64,000 nucleotides of DNA, taken from Rhizobacter sp964253025. Its GTDB lineage: Bacteria; Pseudomonadota; Gammaproteobacteria; Burkholderiales; Burkholderiaceae_C. Shown here piece by piece: positions 44,150 through 51,685 of this stretch. The notes beneath the pieces are model-generated. The model was not told the DNA's origin. It saw only the letters and a list, made by a program, of their open reading frames with translations, and did no database searches. The stretch is taken from contig NZ_CAXUQC020000001.1 of assembly GCF_964253025.1 (NCBI RefSeq), forward strand, positions 3,968,001 to 4,032,000, given 5' to 3'. A program made the position numbers and the translations under genes. Numbering within the stretch: the first letter of the stretch is position 1; the number at the start of each line of letters is the position of its first letter.

Positions 44150-44581
44150 TTAAGCCAGCGAGCCGCCGACGGCTTCGATGGCGGCCTTGGCACCAGCCGT
44201 CGCGCCGATGCCCTTGAGCACGACCTTCTTGGTCAGTTCACCGGTCTTGATGACCTTGACGACCTTGGCGATCTCGCCCACGAGCTTGGTCTGCTTGAGC
44301 GTCAGCAGGTCGACTTCGTCGAGGCCGAGGGCCTCGAGGTCAGCCAGCGTGATCTCGGCGTTGTACTTCAGCGAAGCGGACTTGAAACCACGCTTGGGCA
44401 GGCGACGCTGCAGCGGCATCTGGCCGCCTTCGAAGCCCACCTTGTGGTAGCCACCGGCGCGCGACTTCTGGCCCTTGTGCCCGCGACCTGCGGTCTTGCC
44501 CAGGCCCGAACCGATCCCGCGACCGACGCGGCGCTTGGCGTGCTTGGCGCCAGCTGCCGGTTTGATGGTATTGAGTTCCAT
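44150..44581 (-). CDS. rplO: Ribosomal protein L15
   Basis: Late-assembly protein of the large subunit, 143 aa. It opens MELNTIKPAAGAKHAKRRVG, followed by the glycine-rich arm GRGIGSGLGKTAGRGHKGQ that threads into 23S rRNA. It starts 14 bp after rpmD. Confidence 0.99.
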   Translation of the reverse strand: MELNTIKPAAGAKHAKRRVGRGIGSGLGKTAGRGHKGQKSRAGGYHKVGFEGGQMPLQRRLPKRGFKSASLKYNAEITLADLEALGLDEVDLLTLKQTKLVGEIAKVVKVIKTGELTKKVVLKGIGATAGAKAAIEAVGGSLA

Positions 44582-44595
44582 GTTCTTTTCTCCGC

Positions 44596-44796
44596 TCAGA
44601 GCACTTTGACCAGGTACGAGACCTTGTTGATCATGCCGCGAACCGCGGGCGTGTCTTCGAGTTCAGATTCGCTGTTGAGCTTGCGCAGGCCCAGACCGCG
44701 CACCGTGGCACGGTGCGACTCGCGGGTGCCGGCAATGCTGCGCACCAGCTTGATCTTGAGGGTCGCGCCGCTCTTGGCGTTTTGCTTGTCAGTCAT
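44596..44796 (-). CDS. rpmD: Ribosomal protein L30
   Basis: A small large-subunit protein (66 aa). The core reads LKIKLVRSIAGTRESHRATV and RGMINKVSYLVKV. The N-terminus (MTDKQNAKSGA) is a few residues longer than the E. coli protein. It starts 22 bp after rpsE. Confidence 0.97.
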   Translation of the reverse strand: MTDKQNAKSGATLKIKLVRSIAGTRESHRATVRGLGLRKLNSESELEDTPAVRGMINKVSYLVKVL

Positions 44797-44818
44797 TGCA
44801 ATTCTCCGATCGGGCCGC

Positions 44819-45337
44819 TCAGCCGAAGATCTCTTCGACCGTCAGACCACGCTTGGCCGCGACTTCTGCCGGCGTGTGCGTGTTCTTCAGCGCGTTGAGC
44901 GTCGCGCGAACGAGGTTGTACGGGTTCGGCGAACCGAGGCTCTTGCAGACGATGTCCGTCACGCCCATCACTTCGAAGACCGCGCGCATCGGGCCGCCGG
45001 CGATGATGCCGGTACCTTCGGGAGCGGGCATCATCAGGACGTGCGAAGCGCCGTGCTCACCGACCACCTTGTGGTGGATCGTGCCGTTCTTCAGCGAGAC
45101 CTTCACCAGGTTGCGGCGAGCGGACTCCATTGCCTTCTGCACGGCGACGGGAACTTCCTTCGCCTTGCCCTTGCCCATGCCGATGCGGCCATCGCCATCA
45201 CCGACCACGGTCAGCGCAGCGAAGCTCAGCGTGCGACCGCCCTTCACCACCTTGGTGACGCGGTTCACCGCGATCATCTTTTCCTTCAGGCCGTCGTCGT
45301 TGCCTTCGGTCTGCGCACGGGGTTGAAACTTTGCCAT
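44819..45337 (-). CDS. rpsE: Ribosomal protein S5
   Basis: Small-subunit protein at the mRNA entry and a translation-fidelity factor. In 172 aa it shows the S5 double-stranded-RNA-binding domain (LKEKMIAVNRVTKVVKGGR) and the C-terminal domain with PAPEGTGIIAGGPMRAVFE. It starts 30 bp after rplR. Confidence 0.99.
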   Translation of the reverse strand: MAKFQPRAQTEGNDDGLKEKMIAVNRVTKVVKGGRTLSFAALTVVGDGDGRIGMGKGKAKEVPVAVQKAMESARRNLVKVSLKNGTIHHKVVGEHGASHVLMMPAPEGTGIIAGGPMRAVFEVMGVTDIVCKSLGSPNPYNLVRATLNALKNTHTPAEVAAKRGLTVEEIFG

Positions 45338-45367
45338 TTCGAATTCCTTGGTCGTTGCGCTGCGCGC

Positions 45368-45733
45368 TTAGAACTGCAGACCGGCTTCACGGGCCGCGTC
45401 GGCCAGCGCCTTCACGCGACCGTGGTACGCGAAACCTGCACGGTCGAACGCCACCTTCTCGACGCCTGCGGCCTTCGCCTTCTCGGCGATGCGCTTGCCG
45501 ATCACGGCAGCGGCGGCGACGTTGCCACCCTTGCCAGCAGCGCCCAGTTCCTTGCGGATGTCGGCTTCGGCGGTCGAGGCACTGGCCAGCACGCGGGCGC
45601 CGTCGTCGGAGATGACGCTGGCGTAGATGTGCAGGTTCGTGCGGAACACGGTCAGGCGGGCAACGCGTTGCTTGGCAATGCGTGCACGGGTCTGGCGGGA
45701 GCGACGAACGCGCTGATCTTTCTTGTTCAACAT
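45368..45733 (-). CDS. rplR: Ribosomal protein L18
   Basis: Binds 5S rRNA with L5 and L25. The 121 aa begin with a basic arm (MLNKKDQRVRRSRQTRARI) and end with the conserved FDRAGFAYHGRVKALADAAR. It starts 12 bp after rplF. Confidence 0.99.
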   Translation of the reverse strand: MLNKKDQRVRRSRQTRARIAKQRVARLTVFRTNLHIYASVISDDGARVLASASTAEADIRKELGAAGKGGNVAAAAVIGKRIAEKAKAAGVEKVAFDRAGFAYHGRVKALADAAREAGLQF

Positions 45734-45745
45734 GTCATGCGCTCC

Positions 45746-46279
45746 TTACTTCTTCTTGGTCTCTTTGATCACGACCTTTTCATCCGCATAGCGGATGCCC
45801 TTGCCCTTGTAGGGCTCCGGAGGACGGATCGCACGAACCTCGGCAGCGATCTGGCCGACGACCTGGCGGTCGGAGCCCTTGATCACGATTTCGGTCTGGG
45901 TCGGGCAAGCGACGGACACGCCAGCGGGCATTTCCTTGCTCACCGGATGCGAGAAACCGATCTGAAGGTTCAGCTTGGAGCCGGCGGCAGCAGCGCGGAA
46001 ACCCACGCCGACGAGCGTCAGCTTCTTCTCGAAGCCCTTGCTCACGCCGTTGACCATGTTGGCCACCAGCGCGCGGTACGTGCCGGACATCGCGTCGGCC
46101 TCGACCGAATCGTTGGCCGGTGCGAACAGCAGCTTGCCGTCTTCGCTCTTGACCGTCACCAGGCCGTTGAGCGGACGCACCAGCGTGCCCAGCGAACCCT
46201 TGACGCTGATCTGATCAGCCTTGATCGCCACGTCCACACCTTGCGGCACGGCGATCGGCATTTTTCCTACGCGGGACAT
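45746..46279 (-). CDS. rplF: Ribosomal protein L6
   Basis: Large-subunit protein near the GTPase centre, 177 aa with two similar domains. The start at 46279 gives MSRVGKMPIAVPQGVDV, the family N-terminus; a longer frame to 46324 overlaps the rpsH end and is not conserved. The C-terminal signature is RPPEPYKGKGIRYADE. The spacer to rpsH is 16 bp. Confidence 0.98.
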   Translation of the reverse strand: MSRVGKMPIAVPQGVDVAIKADQISVKGSLGTLVRPLNGLVTVKSEDGKLLFAPANDSVEADAMSGTYRALVANMVNGVSKGFEKKLTLVGVGFRAAAAGSKLNLQIGFSHPVSKEMPAGVSVACPTQTEIVIKGSDRQVVGQIAAEVRAIRPPEPYKGKGIRYADEKVVIKETKKK

Positions 46280-46295
46280 TTGTTCTACCCCTTCC

Positions 46296-46691
46296 TTAGG
46301 CGACGTAGCAAAGGACTTCGCCACCGATACCGGCTTGGCGTGCCTTGCGGTCCGTCATCACGCCCTTCGGCGTCGTGACGATGGCCACACCCAGACCGTT
46401 CATCACGTTCGGGATGTCGTGCCGGCCCTTGTAGATGCGCAGGCCGGGACGGCTGACGCGCTCGATGCGCTCGATCACCGGGCGACCAGCGTAGTACTTC
46501 AGCGCGACTTCCAGCTCCGGCTTGGCGGGCTCGCCACGCACTGCGAAGTTCTCGATGTAACCCTCGTCCTTCAGGACCTGGGCAATGGCCACCTTCAGCT
46601 TCGACGACGGCAAGCGCACGGTGGCCTTCTGGACCATCTGGGCGTTGCGGATGCGGGTCAGCATATCGGCGATAGGATCACTCATGCTCAT
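46296..46691 (-). CDS. rpsH: Ribosomal protein S8
   Basis: Primary 16S rRNA binder and the usual translational repressor of the spc operon. The 131 aa begin MSMSDPIADMLTRIRNAQ and end with GIGGEVLCYVA. It starts 27 bp after rpsN. A second ATG two codons in would give the E. coli-like start. Confidence 0.99.
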   Translation of the reverse strand: MSMSDPIADMLTRIRNAQMVQKATVRLPSSKLKVAIAQVLKDEGYIENFAVRGEPAKPELEVALKYYAGRPVIERIERVSRPGLRIYKGRHDIPNVMNGLGVAIVTTPKGVMTDRKARQAGIGGEVLCYVA

Positions 46692-46718
46692 ACGGATATC
46701 TCCTGATCGTCGTGCCGA

Positions 46719-47024
46719 TTACCAGCTGGCCTTGACAATGCCCGGGATGTCGCCCTTGAAGGCGAGTTCACGGATCTTGTTCCGGGCCAGGCCGAACTTG
46801 CGGAACGTGCCGCGCGGACGCCCGGTCAGTTCGCAGCGGTTGCGCTGGCGGGTGGGGTACGCATTGCGGGGAAGCTTCTGCAGCTCGAGACGGGCAGCGT
46901 AGCGCTCCTCGTCGCTCTTCTTGGCGTCGTTGGCGATGCCCTTGAGTTCCGCGTACTTCTTGGCGTACTTGGCAACCAGTTGCTCGCGCTTCAGTTCGCG
47001 CTGAATGAGGGAAGTTTTAGCCAT
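46719..47024 (-). CDS. rpsN: Ribosomal protein S14 (zinc-free form)
   Basis: Small-subunit head protein of 101 aa. The start at 47024 (MAKTSLIQRELKREQL) is the conserved one. The end has RQRNRCELTGRPRGTFRKFGL with only a single cysteine, so this is the long form without a zinc site. It starts 8 bp after rplE. Confidence 0.98.
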   Translation of the reverse strand: MAKTSLIQRELKREQLVAKYAKKYAELKGIANDAKKSDEERYAARLELQKLPRNAYPTRQRNRCELTGRPRGTFRKFGLARNKIRELAFKGDIPGIVKASW

Positions 47025-47032
47025 GGGCCGCC

Positions 47033-47572
47033 TCAGTTCTTGAAGGGGAATTTGAAGGCCGCGAGCAGTGCCTTGCACTCCTCGTCGTTCTTCGCCGACG
47101 TCGTGATGCTGATGTTCAGACCACGCAGCGCATCCACCTTGTCGTACTCGATCTCGGGGAAGATGATCTGTTCTTTGACGCCGATGTTGTAGTTGCCACG
47201 GCCGTCGAACGAGCGGCCGGAGATACCACGGAAGTCGCGCACGCGCGGCAGGGCGATCGTGACGAAGCGGTCCAGGAATTCGTACATCTGGACGCCACGC
47301 AGGGTGACCATGCAGCCGATGGGCACGCCGTCACGGATCTTGAAGCCGGCGATGGCCTTCTTGGACTTGGTGACCACAGGCTTCTGGCCGGCGATCTTGG
47401 TCAGGTCGCTCACGGCGTGTTCCATGACCTTCTTGTCCGAGACCGCCTCGCTCACACCCATGTTGAGCGTGATCTTGGTGAGGCGCGGCACTTCCATGCT
47501 GGACTTGTAGCCGAACTTCGCTGTGAGGTCGGCCACCACTTTCTCGCGGTAGTACTGTTGCAGACGAGCCAT
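47033..47572 (-). CDS. rplE: Ribosomal protein L5
   Basis: Binds 5S rRNA and contacts the P-site tRNA. The 179 aa begin MARLQQYYREKVVADL and contain VPRLTKITLNMGVSEA and RDFRGISGRSFDGRGNYNIG. It starts 10 bp after rplX. Confidence 0.99.
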   Translation of the reverse strand: MARLQQYYREKVVADLTAKFGYKSSMEVPRLTKITLNMGVSEAVSDKKVMEHAVSDLTKIAGQKPVVTKSKKAIAGFKIRDGVPIGCMVTLRGVQMYEFLDRFVTIALPRVRDFRGISGRSFDGRGNYNIGVKEQIIFPEIEYDKVDALRGLNISITTSAKNDEECKALLAAFKFPFKN

Positions 47573-47582
47573 GACGGACCTC

Positions 47583-47927
47583 TTATGCCTTGATTTCTTC
47601 GCCGCTCGACTTGAAGACGCGAACCGCCTTCTCCTTCGTCTTGCGGGACTGCTGGTCGGCGTCGCTCAGCAACTTGAATCCGACGCGATCGGCCTTGCCG
47701 GTCGCCGGGTTGTAGATGGCGACGTTGGACTGATGGATCGACAAGGTCTTGTCGACGACGCCACCGGTCGTGCCCTTCATGGGGTTCGGCTTGACGTGCT
47801 TCTTCACGACGTTCACGCCCTCGACGACGATGCGATCCTCGTCGACGCGTTGCACGACTGCGCCACGCTTGCCCTTGTCGCGACCTGTCAACACGATGAC
47901 TTGGTCGCCTTTGCGAATCTTGTTCAT
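47583..47927 (-). CDS. rplX: Ribosomal protein L24
   Basis: Assembly-initiator protein of the large subunit with a KOW motif (IRKGDQVIVLTGRDKGKRG). At 114 aa it is slightly longer than the usual 104-108 aa because of its C-terminal lysine/glutamate tail. It follows rplN by 46 bp. Confidence 0.98.
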   Translation of the reverse strand: MNKIRKGDQVIVLTGRDKGKRGAVVQRVDEDRIVVEGVNVVKKHVKPNPMKGTTGGVVDKTLSIHQSNVAIYNPATGKADRVGFKLLSDADQQSRKTKEKAVRVFKSSGEEIKA

Positions 47928-47973
47928 AAGCTGTCCTTCAACCGGCTCGATGCTGACCTGTAGGCCCGGCGAA

Positions 47974-48342
47974 TTAGAGAACCTCGGGGGCCAGCGACAC
48001 GATCTTCATGAAGCGCTCGGTACGCAGTTCACGCGTGACCGGGCCGAAGATGCGGGTGCCGATGGGTTCGAGCTTGGCGTTGAGCAGCACGGCGGCGTTG
48101 CCGTCGAACTTCACCAGCGACCCATCTTGACGACGCACGCCCTTGGCAGTGCGCACGACCACGGCGCTGTAGATTTCGCCCTTCTTGACGCGACCACGCG
48201 GGGCAGCTTCTTTGATGCTGACCTTGATGACGTCGCCAATACCGGCGTAACGACGCTTGGAACCGCCGAGCACCTTGATGCACATGACGGACTTCGCACC
48301 AGTGTTGTCCGCGACGTCAAGCCGCGATTGCATTTGAATCAT
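47974..48342 (-). CDS. rplN: Ribosomal protein L14
   Basis: Large-subunit protein at the subunit interface, first gene of the spc operon. The 122 aa begin MIQMQSRLDVADNTGAK and end RFMKIVSLAPEVL. The start at 48342 is the family start; an in-frame upstream start to 48366 is not conserved. A sigma70-like promoter lies 188-216 bp upstream (48530-48558), leaving a leader of roughly 180 nt. Confidence 0.98.
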   Translation of the reverse strand: MIQMQSRLDVADNTGAKSVMCIKVLGGSKRRYAGIGDVIKVSIKEAAPRGRVKKGEIYSAVVVRTAKGVRRQDGSLVKFDGNAAVLLNAKLEPIGTRIFGPVTRELRTERFMKIVSLAPEVL

Positions 48343-48529
48343 GTTCAGTCCCCAACTTGGCCACAAACGCTTTCATGACCACCATGAAAGCCGCTGCGAT
48401 CAGTCTTGGGCCCGTCAGATCACCTCGAGGAGGATCACTGTTTGGGCGGAGCCGACTCCGGACATGCACCGTGCGCGGGACCGGTGTTGCAGCCCGACTG
48501 ATGCAGCCAGAAATTCGGCGAAGCTTTAG

Positions 48530-48558
48530 ATTGTGCAACGCCTGGGCGGCGATGTCAA
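48530..48558 (-). promoter_or_regulatory. Promoter of the spc operon (before rplN)
   Basis: On the minus strand a perfect TTGACA (48553-48558), exactly 17 bp, then CACAAT (48530-48535; four of six). This is the best promoter in the ribosomal cluster after that of rpsL. It lies after the peroxiredoxin stop, so rplN onward can be transcribed independently of the S10 part. Confidence 0.8.
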
Positions 48559-48620
48559 CCACCTATTGAGAAGTTTCGCAAGGACCACCCGCCTGGCCGG
48601 CGGATCGTCCTCGCGACGAC

Positions 48621-49136
48621 TCATCCCCGGAGGGCTTGCGCCTGCTGAAGCAGGGTGTCGGCGTCGGACACCTCGAACTTGCCCGGCGCCTCGACATTCA
48701 GTGCGCACACCACTCCGTCACGTACGAGCATGGAATAGCGCTGCGAGCGCAGGCCCATGCCACGCGCGGTGAGGTCGAGTGTCAAACCGGTGGCGCGAGT
48801 GAAGTCGGCGCTCCCGTCGGCCATCATGCGGACCGCGCCGGCGGTCTTCTGCTCGCGACCCCAGGCACCCATGACGAAGGCGTCATTGACAGAGACGCAC
48901 CACACTTCATCGACCCCTGCAGCCTTCAGCTCGGCGGCACGACGCACATAACCCGGCACATGCTGCGCGGAGCAGGTGGGAGTGAACGCCCCGGGGAGGG
49001 CAAAGATGGCGATCGTCTTGCCCGCGCTCGCCGTCTCGATGTCAAAACTGTTGGGTCCCAGGGAGCAGCCGCCCCCTTCGACCTCGATGAACTCCTGCAG
49101 ACTGCCCGTGGGCAGCTTGTCACCAACCTTCAGCAT
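48621..49136 (-). CDS. Peroxiredoxin (Prx5/AhpE-TSA family) at the S10/spc boundary
   Basis: A 171-aa thiol peroxidase of the Prx5 type. The catalytic block is PGAFTPTC (48-55) with peroxidatic C55, followed by QHVPGY; WCVSVND (79-85) and the glycine-rich MMADGSADFTRATGL are also typical. C24, C80 and one late cysteine might serve as resolving thiols. The enzyme reduces H2O2 or organic peroxides, with reductant unknown. AAGGAGG lies 4-5 nt before the ATG. The gene is inserted between rpsQ and rplN on the same strand: a terminator lies 21 bp before its start and the spc promoter lies beyond its stop. It may be expressed by read-through from S10. Confidence 0.93.
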   Translation of the reverse strand: MLKVGDKLPTGSLQEFIEVEGGGCSLGPNSFDIETASAGKTIAIFALPGAFTPTCSAQHVPGYVRRAAELKAAGVDEVWCVSVNDAFVMGAWGREQKTAGAVRMMADGSADFTRATGLTLDLTARGMGLRSQRYSMLVRDGVVCALNVEAPGKFEVSDADTLLQQAQALRG

Positions 49137-49156
49137 GCGACCTCCTTCGTGAAATG

Positions 49157-49193
49157 AAAAAACGGCCGGGTGCCGAACTTCGGCAACCGACCG
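49157..49193 (-). terminator. Intrinsic terminator after rpsQ (end of S10 operon)
   Basis: On the minus strand a stem of 14 pairs with one mismatch (49163-49193) closes on a short AAGTT-type loop and runs straight into TTTTTT (49157-49162). Its T-run ends only 21 bp before the peroxiredoxin ATG. Confidence 0.9.
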
Positions 49194-49209
49194 TCATCAT
49201 GCCGCTTCC

Positions 49210-49237
49210 GCGGAAAGCCCCGACGGGGCATTCCCGC
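49210..49237. terminator. Second hairpin between rpsQ and the terminator
   Basis: GCGGAAA-GCCCC and GGGGC-(A)-TTCCCGC pair around a 3-nt loop with one bulge and one G-U pair. It starts 13 bp after the rpsQ stop and lies just upstream of the T-run terminator, making two stem-loops in tandem. Confidence 0.5.
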
Positions 49238-49250
49238 AGACGCGTGGAGC

Positions 49251-49526
49251 TCAGACCTCGCGGGCCTTCTCCACCAGGCGGGTGACCGTCCAGGCCTTGG
49301 TCTTGGAAATCGGACGGCACTCCGAGATCTCGACCACGTCGCCCATCTTGTACTCGCCCTTTTCGTCGTGCGCGTGGTACTTGCTCGTCTTGGCAACGAT
49401 CTTGCCGTAGAGCTCGTGCTTGGTGCGACGCTCGATCAGGACCGTGATGGTCTTGCTGCGCTTGTCGCTGACCACGCGGCCGACGAGCGTCCGGGTGTTT
49501 TTCTCAGTGGCTTGCGTGGCATTCAT
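49251..49526 (-). CDS. rpsQ: Ribosomal protein S17
   Basis: Primary 16S rRNA binder with an OB fold, last gene of the S10 operon. The 91 aa contain LVGRVVSDKRSKTITVLIERRTKHELYGK (seen from about residue 14) and end with a short extension KTKAWTVTRLVEKAREV. Its ATG overlaps the rpmC stop by 4 bp. Confidence 0.98.
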   Translation of the reverse strand: MNATQATEKNTRTLVGRVVSDKRSKTITVLIERRTKHELYGKIVAKTSKYHAHDEKGEYKMGDVVEISECRPISKTKAWTVTRLVEKAREV

Positions 49527-49723
49527 TTCGCGGCCTCCTTCTTCTTCTGGGCCAGGATGGTCTTGGCACGCGCGATGTCGCGACGGGTGTTGCCCAACGT
49601 GGTGTGGTTGGTCAACTGCTGGGTGGCCTTCTGCATGCGCAGCCCGAAATGGGCCTTGAGCAGATCCGCCACTTCCTTTTCAAGGCCGGCGACGTCCTTG
49701 GCGCGAAGTTCAGATGCTTTCAT
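49523..49723 (-). CDS. rpmC: Ribosomal protein L29
   Basis: A 66-aa helical protein at the polypeptide exit, where trigger factor and SRP dock with L23. It begins MKASELRAKDVAGLEKEVADL and contains RMQKATQQLTNHTTLGNTRR. It starts 18 bp after rplP and overlaps rpsQ by 4 bp. Confidence 0.98.
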   Translation of the reverse strand: MKASELRAKDVAGLEKEVADLLKAHFGLRMQKATQQLTNHTTLGNTRRDIARAKTILAQKKKEAAK

Positions 49724-49741
49724 GTCTTTCTCCGGTTGGGC

Positions 49742-50158
49742 TCAAGCGCCCACCTGGCGGGACACGAAGACCGTGCTCAGCGGCAGCTTGGCCGAAGCCA
49801 GCTTGAACGCCTCACGAGCCAGCTCTTCAGGCACGCCGTTGATTTCGTAGAGCACCTTGCCCGGCTGAATCTCAGCCACGTAGTACTCGGGGTTGCCCTT
49901 GCCGTTACCCATCCGGACTTCGGCGGGCTTCTGCGAGATGGGCTTGTCCGGGAAGATGCGGATCCAGATGCGGCCGCCACGCTTCACGTGACGCGAGATC
50001 GCGCGGCGAGCCGCTTCGATCTGGCGCGCGGTGATGCGACCGCGCTCGGTGGCCTTGAGGCCGAAGTCGCCGAAGGACACCGCGGCGCCACGGGTGGCGA
50101 CGCCGGTGTTACGGCCCTTTTGTTCCTTGCGGAATTTTCTGCGTGCGGGTTGCAGCAT
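49742..50158 (-). CDS. rplP: Ribosomal protein L16
   Basis: Large-subunit protein needed for the peptidyl-transferase centre and A-site tRNA. It opens MLQPARRKFRKEQKGRN and includes RGGRIWIRIFPDKPISQKPAEVRMG (about 60-84). Length is 138 aa. It starts 2 bp after the rpsC stop. Confidence 0.99.
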   Translation of the reverse strand: MLQPARRKFRKEQKGRNTGVATRGAAVSFGDFGLKATERGRITARQIEAARRAISRHVKRGGRIWIRIFPDKPISQKPAEVRMGNGKGNPEYYVAEIQPGKVLYEINGVPEELAREAFKLASAKLPLSTVFVSRQVGA

Positions 50159-50160
50159 GC

Positions 50161-51045
50161 TTATTCTCCTTTGCCTTCGCCGGCCGGAGCCGCGGCGTCA
50201 GGGCCCGGGGCCTTGCGCACGCGCTTCACGGCGGCGGTCTTCGCGCCGTCGGCGGCTGCGGCGGGGGCGGCACCTTCGGCGCCACGCGGACCACGGTCAC
50301 CACCAGGGCGGCCACGGCCACCCGGAGCACCCGGGCGCTCGCCAGGACGCGCGTTGCGGCGCGGGCGGCGATCTTCCTCGGCTCCCGGCGGGGTCACGAT
50401 GCCGGGCGATTCGCCGTTGGCAAGGCGGTCACCGCGGTAGACCCAGCACTTCACGCCGATGATGCCGTAGGTCGTCTTGGCTTCGGAGAAGCCATAGTCG
50501 ATGTCGGCCTTCAGGGTGTGAAGGGGCACGCGACCTTCGCGATACCACTCGCAACGGGCGATCTCGATGCCGTTCAGGCGACCCGACGACATCAGCTTGA
50601 TGCCTTGGGCGCCCAGGCGCATCGCGTTCTGCATGGCGCGCTTCATGGCGCGGCGGAACATGATGCGCTTTTCCAGCTGCTGCGTGATGCTGTCGGCGAT
50701 CAGCTGTGCATCGACTTCAGGCTTGCGCACTTCTTCGATGTTGACAGCGACCGGCACGCCGAGGCGGCGCGTCAGTTCGGCCTTGAGGTTCTCGATGTCC
50801 TCGCCCTTCTTGCCGATCACGACGCCCGGACGAGCCGAGAAGATCGTGATGCGGGCGTTCTTGGCAGGACGCTCGATCAGGATGCGCGAGACGGCTGCGC
50901 TCTTGAGCTTGGCCTTCAGGTACTCACGGACCTTCAGGTCTTCGGCCAGCATGGTGGCGAAGTTGGCGTTCGACGCATACCAGCGCGACGCCCAATTGCG
51001 CGTCACCGGCAGACGGAACCCGGTAGGGTGAATCTTTTGTCCCAT
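50161..51045 (-). CDS. rpsC: Ribosomal protein S3 with a long C-terminal tail
   Basis: Small-subunit protein at the mRNA entry tunnel, with helicase activity shared with S4 and S5. The core (1-211) has MGQKIHPTGFRLP, the KH domain with VVIGKKGEDI (75-84) and the C-domain end WVYRGDRLANGE. After it come about 80 residues of Arg/Gly/Pro- then Ala-rich low-complexity sequence, making 294 aa against 233 in E. coli. The start at 51045 is the family one; an upstream frame to 51114 is a shadow. Spacing to rplV is 13 bp. Confidence 0.97.
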   Translation of the reverse strand: MGQKIHPTGFRLPVTRNWASRWYASNANFATMLAEDLKVREYLKAKLKSAAVSRILIERPAKNARITIFSARPGVVIGKKGEDIENLKAELTRRLGVPVAVNIEEVRKPEVDAQLIADSITQQLEKRIMFRRAMKRAMQNAMRLGAQGIKLMSSGRLNGIEIARCEWYREGRVPLHTLKADIDYGFSEAKTTYGIIGVKCWVYRGDRLANGESPGIVTPPGAEEDRRPRRNARPGERPGAPGGRGRPGGDRGPRGAEGAAPAAAADGAKTAAVKRVRKAPGPDAAAPAGEGKGE

Positions 51046-51058
51046 GGTGCTATGCGCC

Positions 51059-51388
51059 TCAGTTGCCGACGGTGATGTAGATGTGGGCGGTCGGCTTGCT
51101 GATGCGGTTGCCACGGCCCTTTGCGCGAGCGGAGAAACGCTTCAGCGTTGCGCCTTGCTCGACAAAGATCGTCTTGACCGAGAGCTCGTCGATGTCAGCA
51201 CCGTCGTTGTGCTCGGCGTTCGCGATTGCGGACTCCAGAGCCTTCTTGATGATGCCGGCAGCCTTCTTTTGGGTGAATTCCAGGATGTTGAGGGCCTGGT
51301 CCACCTTCTTGCCGCGGATGAGGTCAGCCACCAGCCGACCCTTGTCGGCAGACAGGCGGACACCGCGAACGATTGAACGGGTTTCCAT
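51059..51388 (-). CDS. rplV: Ribosomal protein L22
   Basis: Lines the exit tunnel and is a site of macrolide-resistance changes. The 109 aa begin METRSIVRGVRLSADKGRLV. The start at 51388 is chosen because AAGGA lies 6 nt upstream; an ATG two codons earlier (51394) abuts that site. The end reads GRGNRISKPTAHIYITVGN. Spacing to rpsS is 9 bp. Confidence 0.98.
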   Translation of the reverse strand: METRSIVRGVRLSADKGRLVADLIRGKKVDQALNILEFTQKKAAGIIKKALESAIANAEHNDGADIDELSVKTIFVEQGATLKRFSARAKGRGNRISKPTAHIYITVGN

Positions 51389-51397
51389 CGTCATTCC

Positions 51398-51673
51398 TTA
51401 TTTCTTCGCCTTCTTGTCGGCCGGGTGCCCCTTGAACGTGCGGGTCAGCGCAAATTCACCGAGCTTGTGGCCGACCATCTGGTCGGTGACGTACACCGGC
51501 ACGTGTTGCTTGCCGTTGTGCACGGCAATCGTCACACCGATGAAATCGGGAAGGATGGTCGAACGGCGCGACCAGGTCTTGATCGGCTTCTTGTCCTTCG
51601 TGGCGACAGCCTTCTCGACCTTGGCCTGAAGGTGGTGGTCGACGAACGGACCTTTTTTGAGCGAACGGGTCAT
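51398..51673 (-). CDS. rpsS: Ribosomal protein S19
   Basis: Head protein that binds near S13 and the A site. The 91 aa begin MTRSLKKGPFVDHHL and contain MVGHKLGEFALTRTFKGH. It starts 12 bp after rplB. Confidence 0.99.
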   Translation of the reverse strand: MTRSLKKGPFVDHHLQAKVEKAVATKDKKPIKTWSRRSTILPDFIGVTIAVHNGKQHVPVYVTDQMVGHKLGEFALTRTFKGHPADKKAKK

Positions 51674-51685
51674 TGTGGCGGCCCC

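Noticed and set aside
44444..46378. A 644-codon plus-strand frame opposite rplO-rplF
   Set aside because: It crosses six well-conserved ribosomal genes in the opposite direction and has no ribosome binding site or family likeness.
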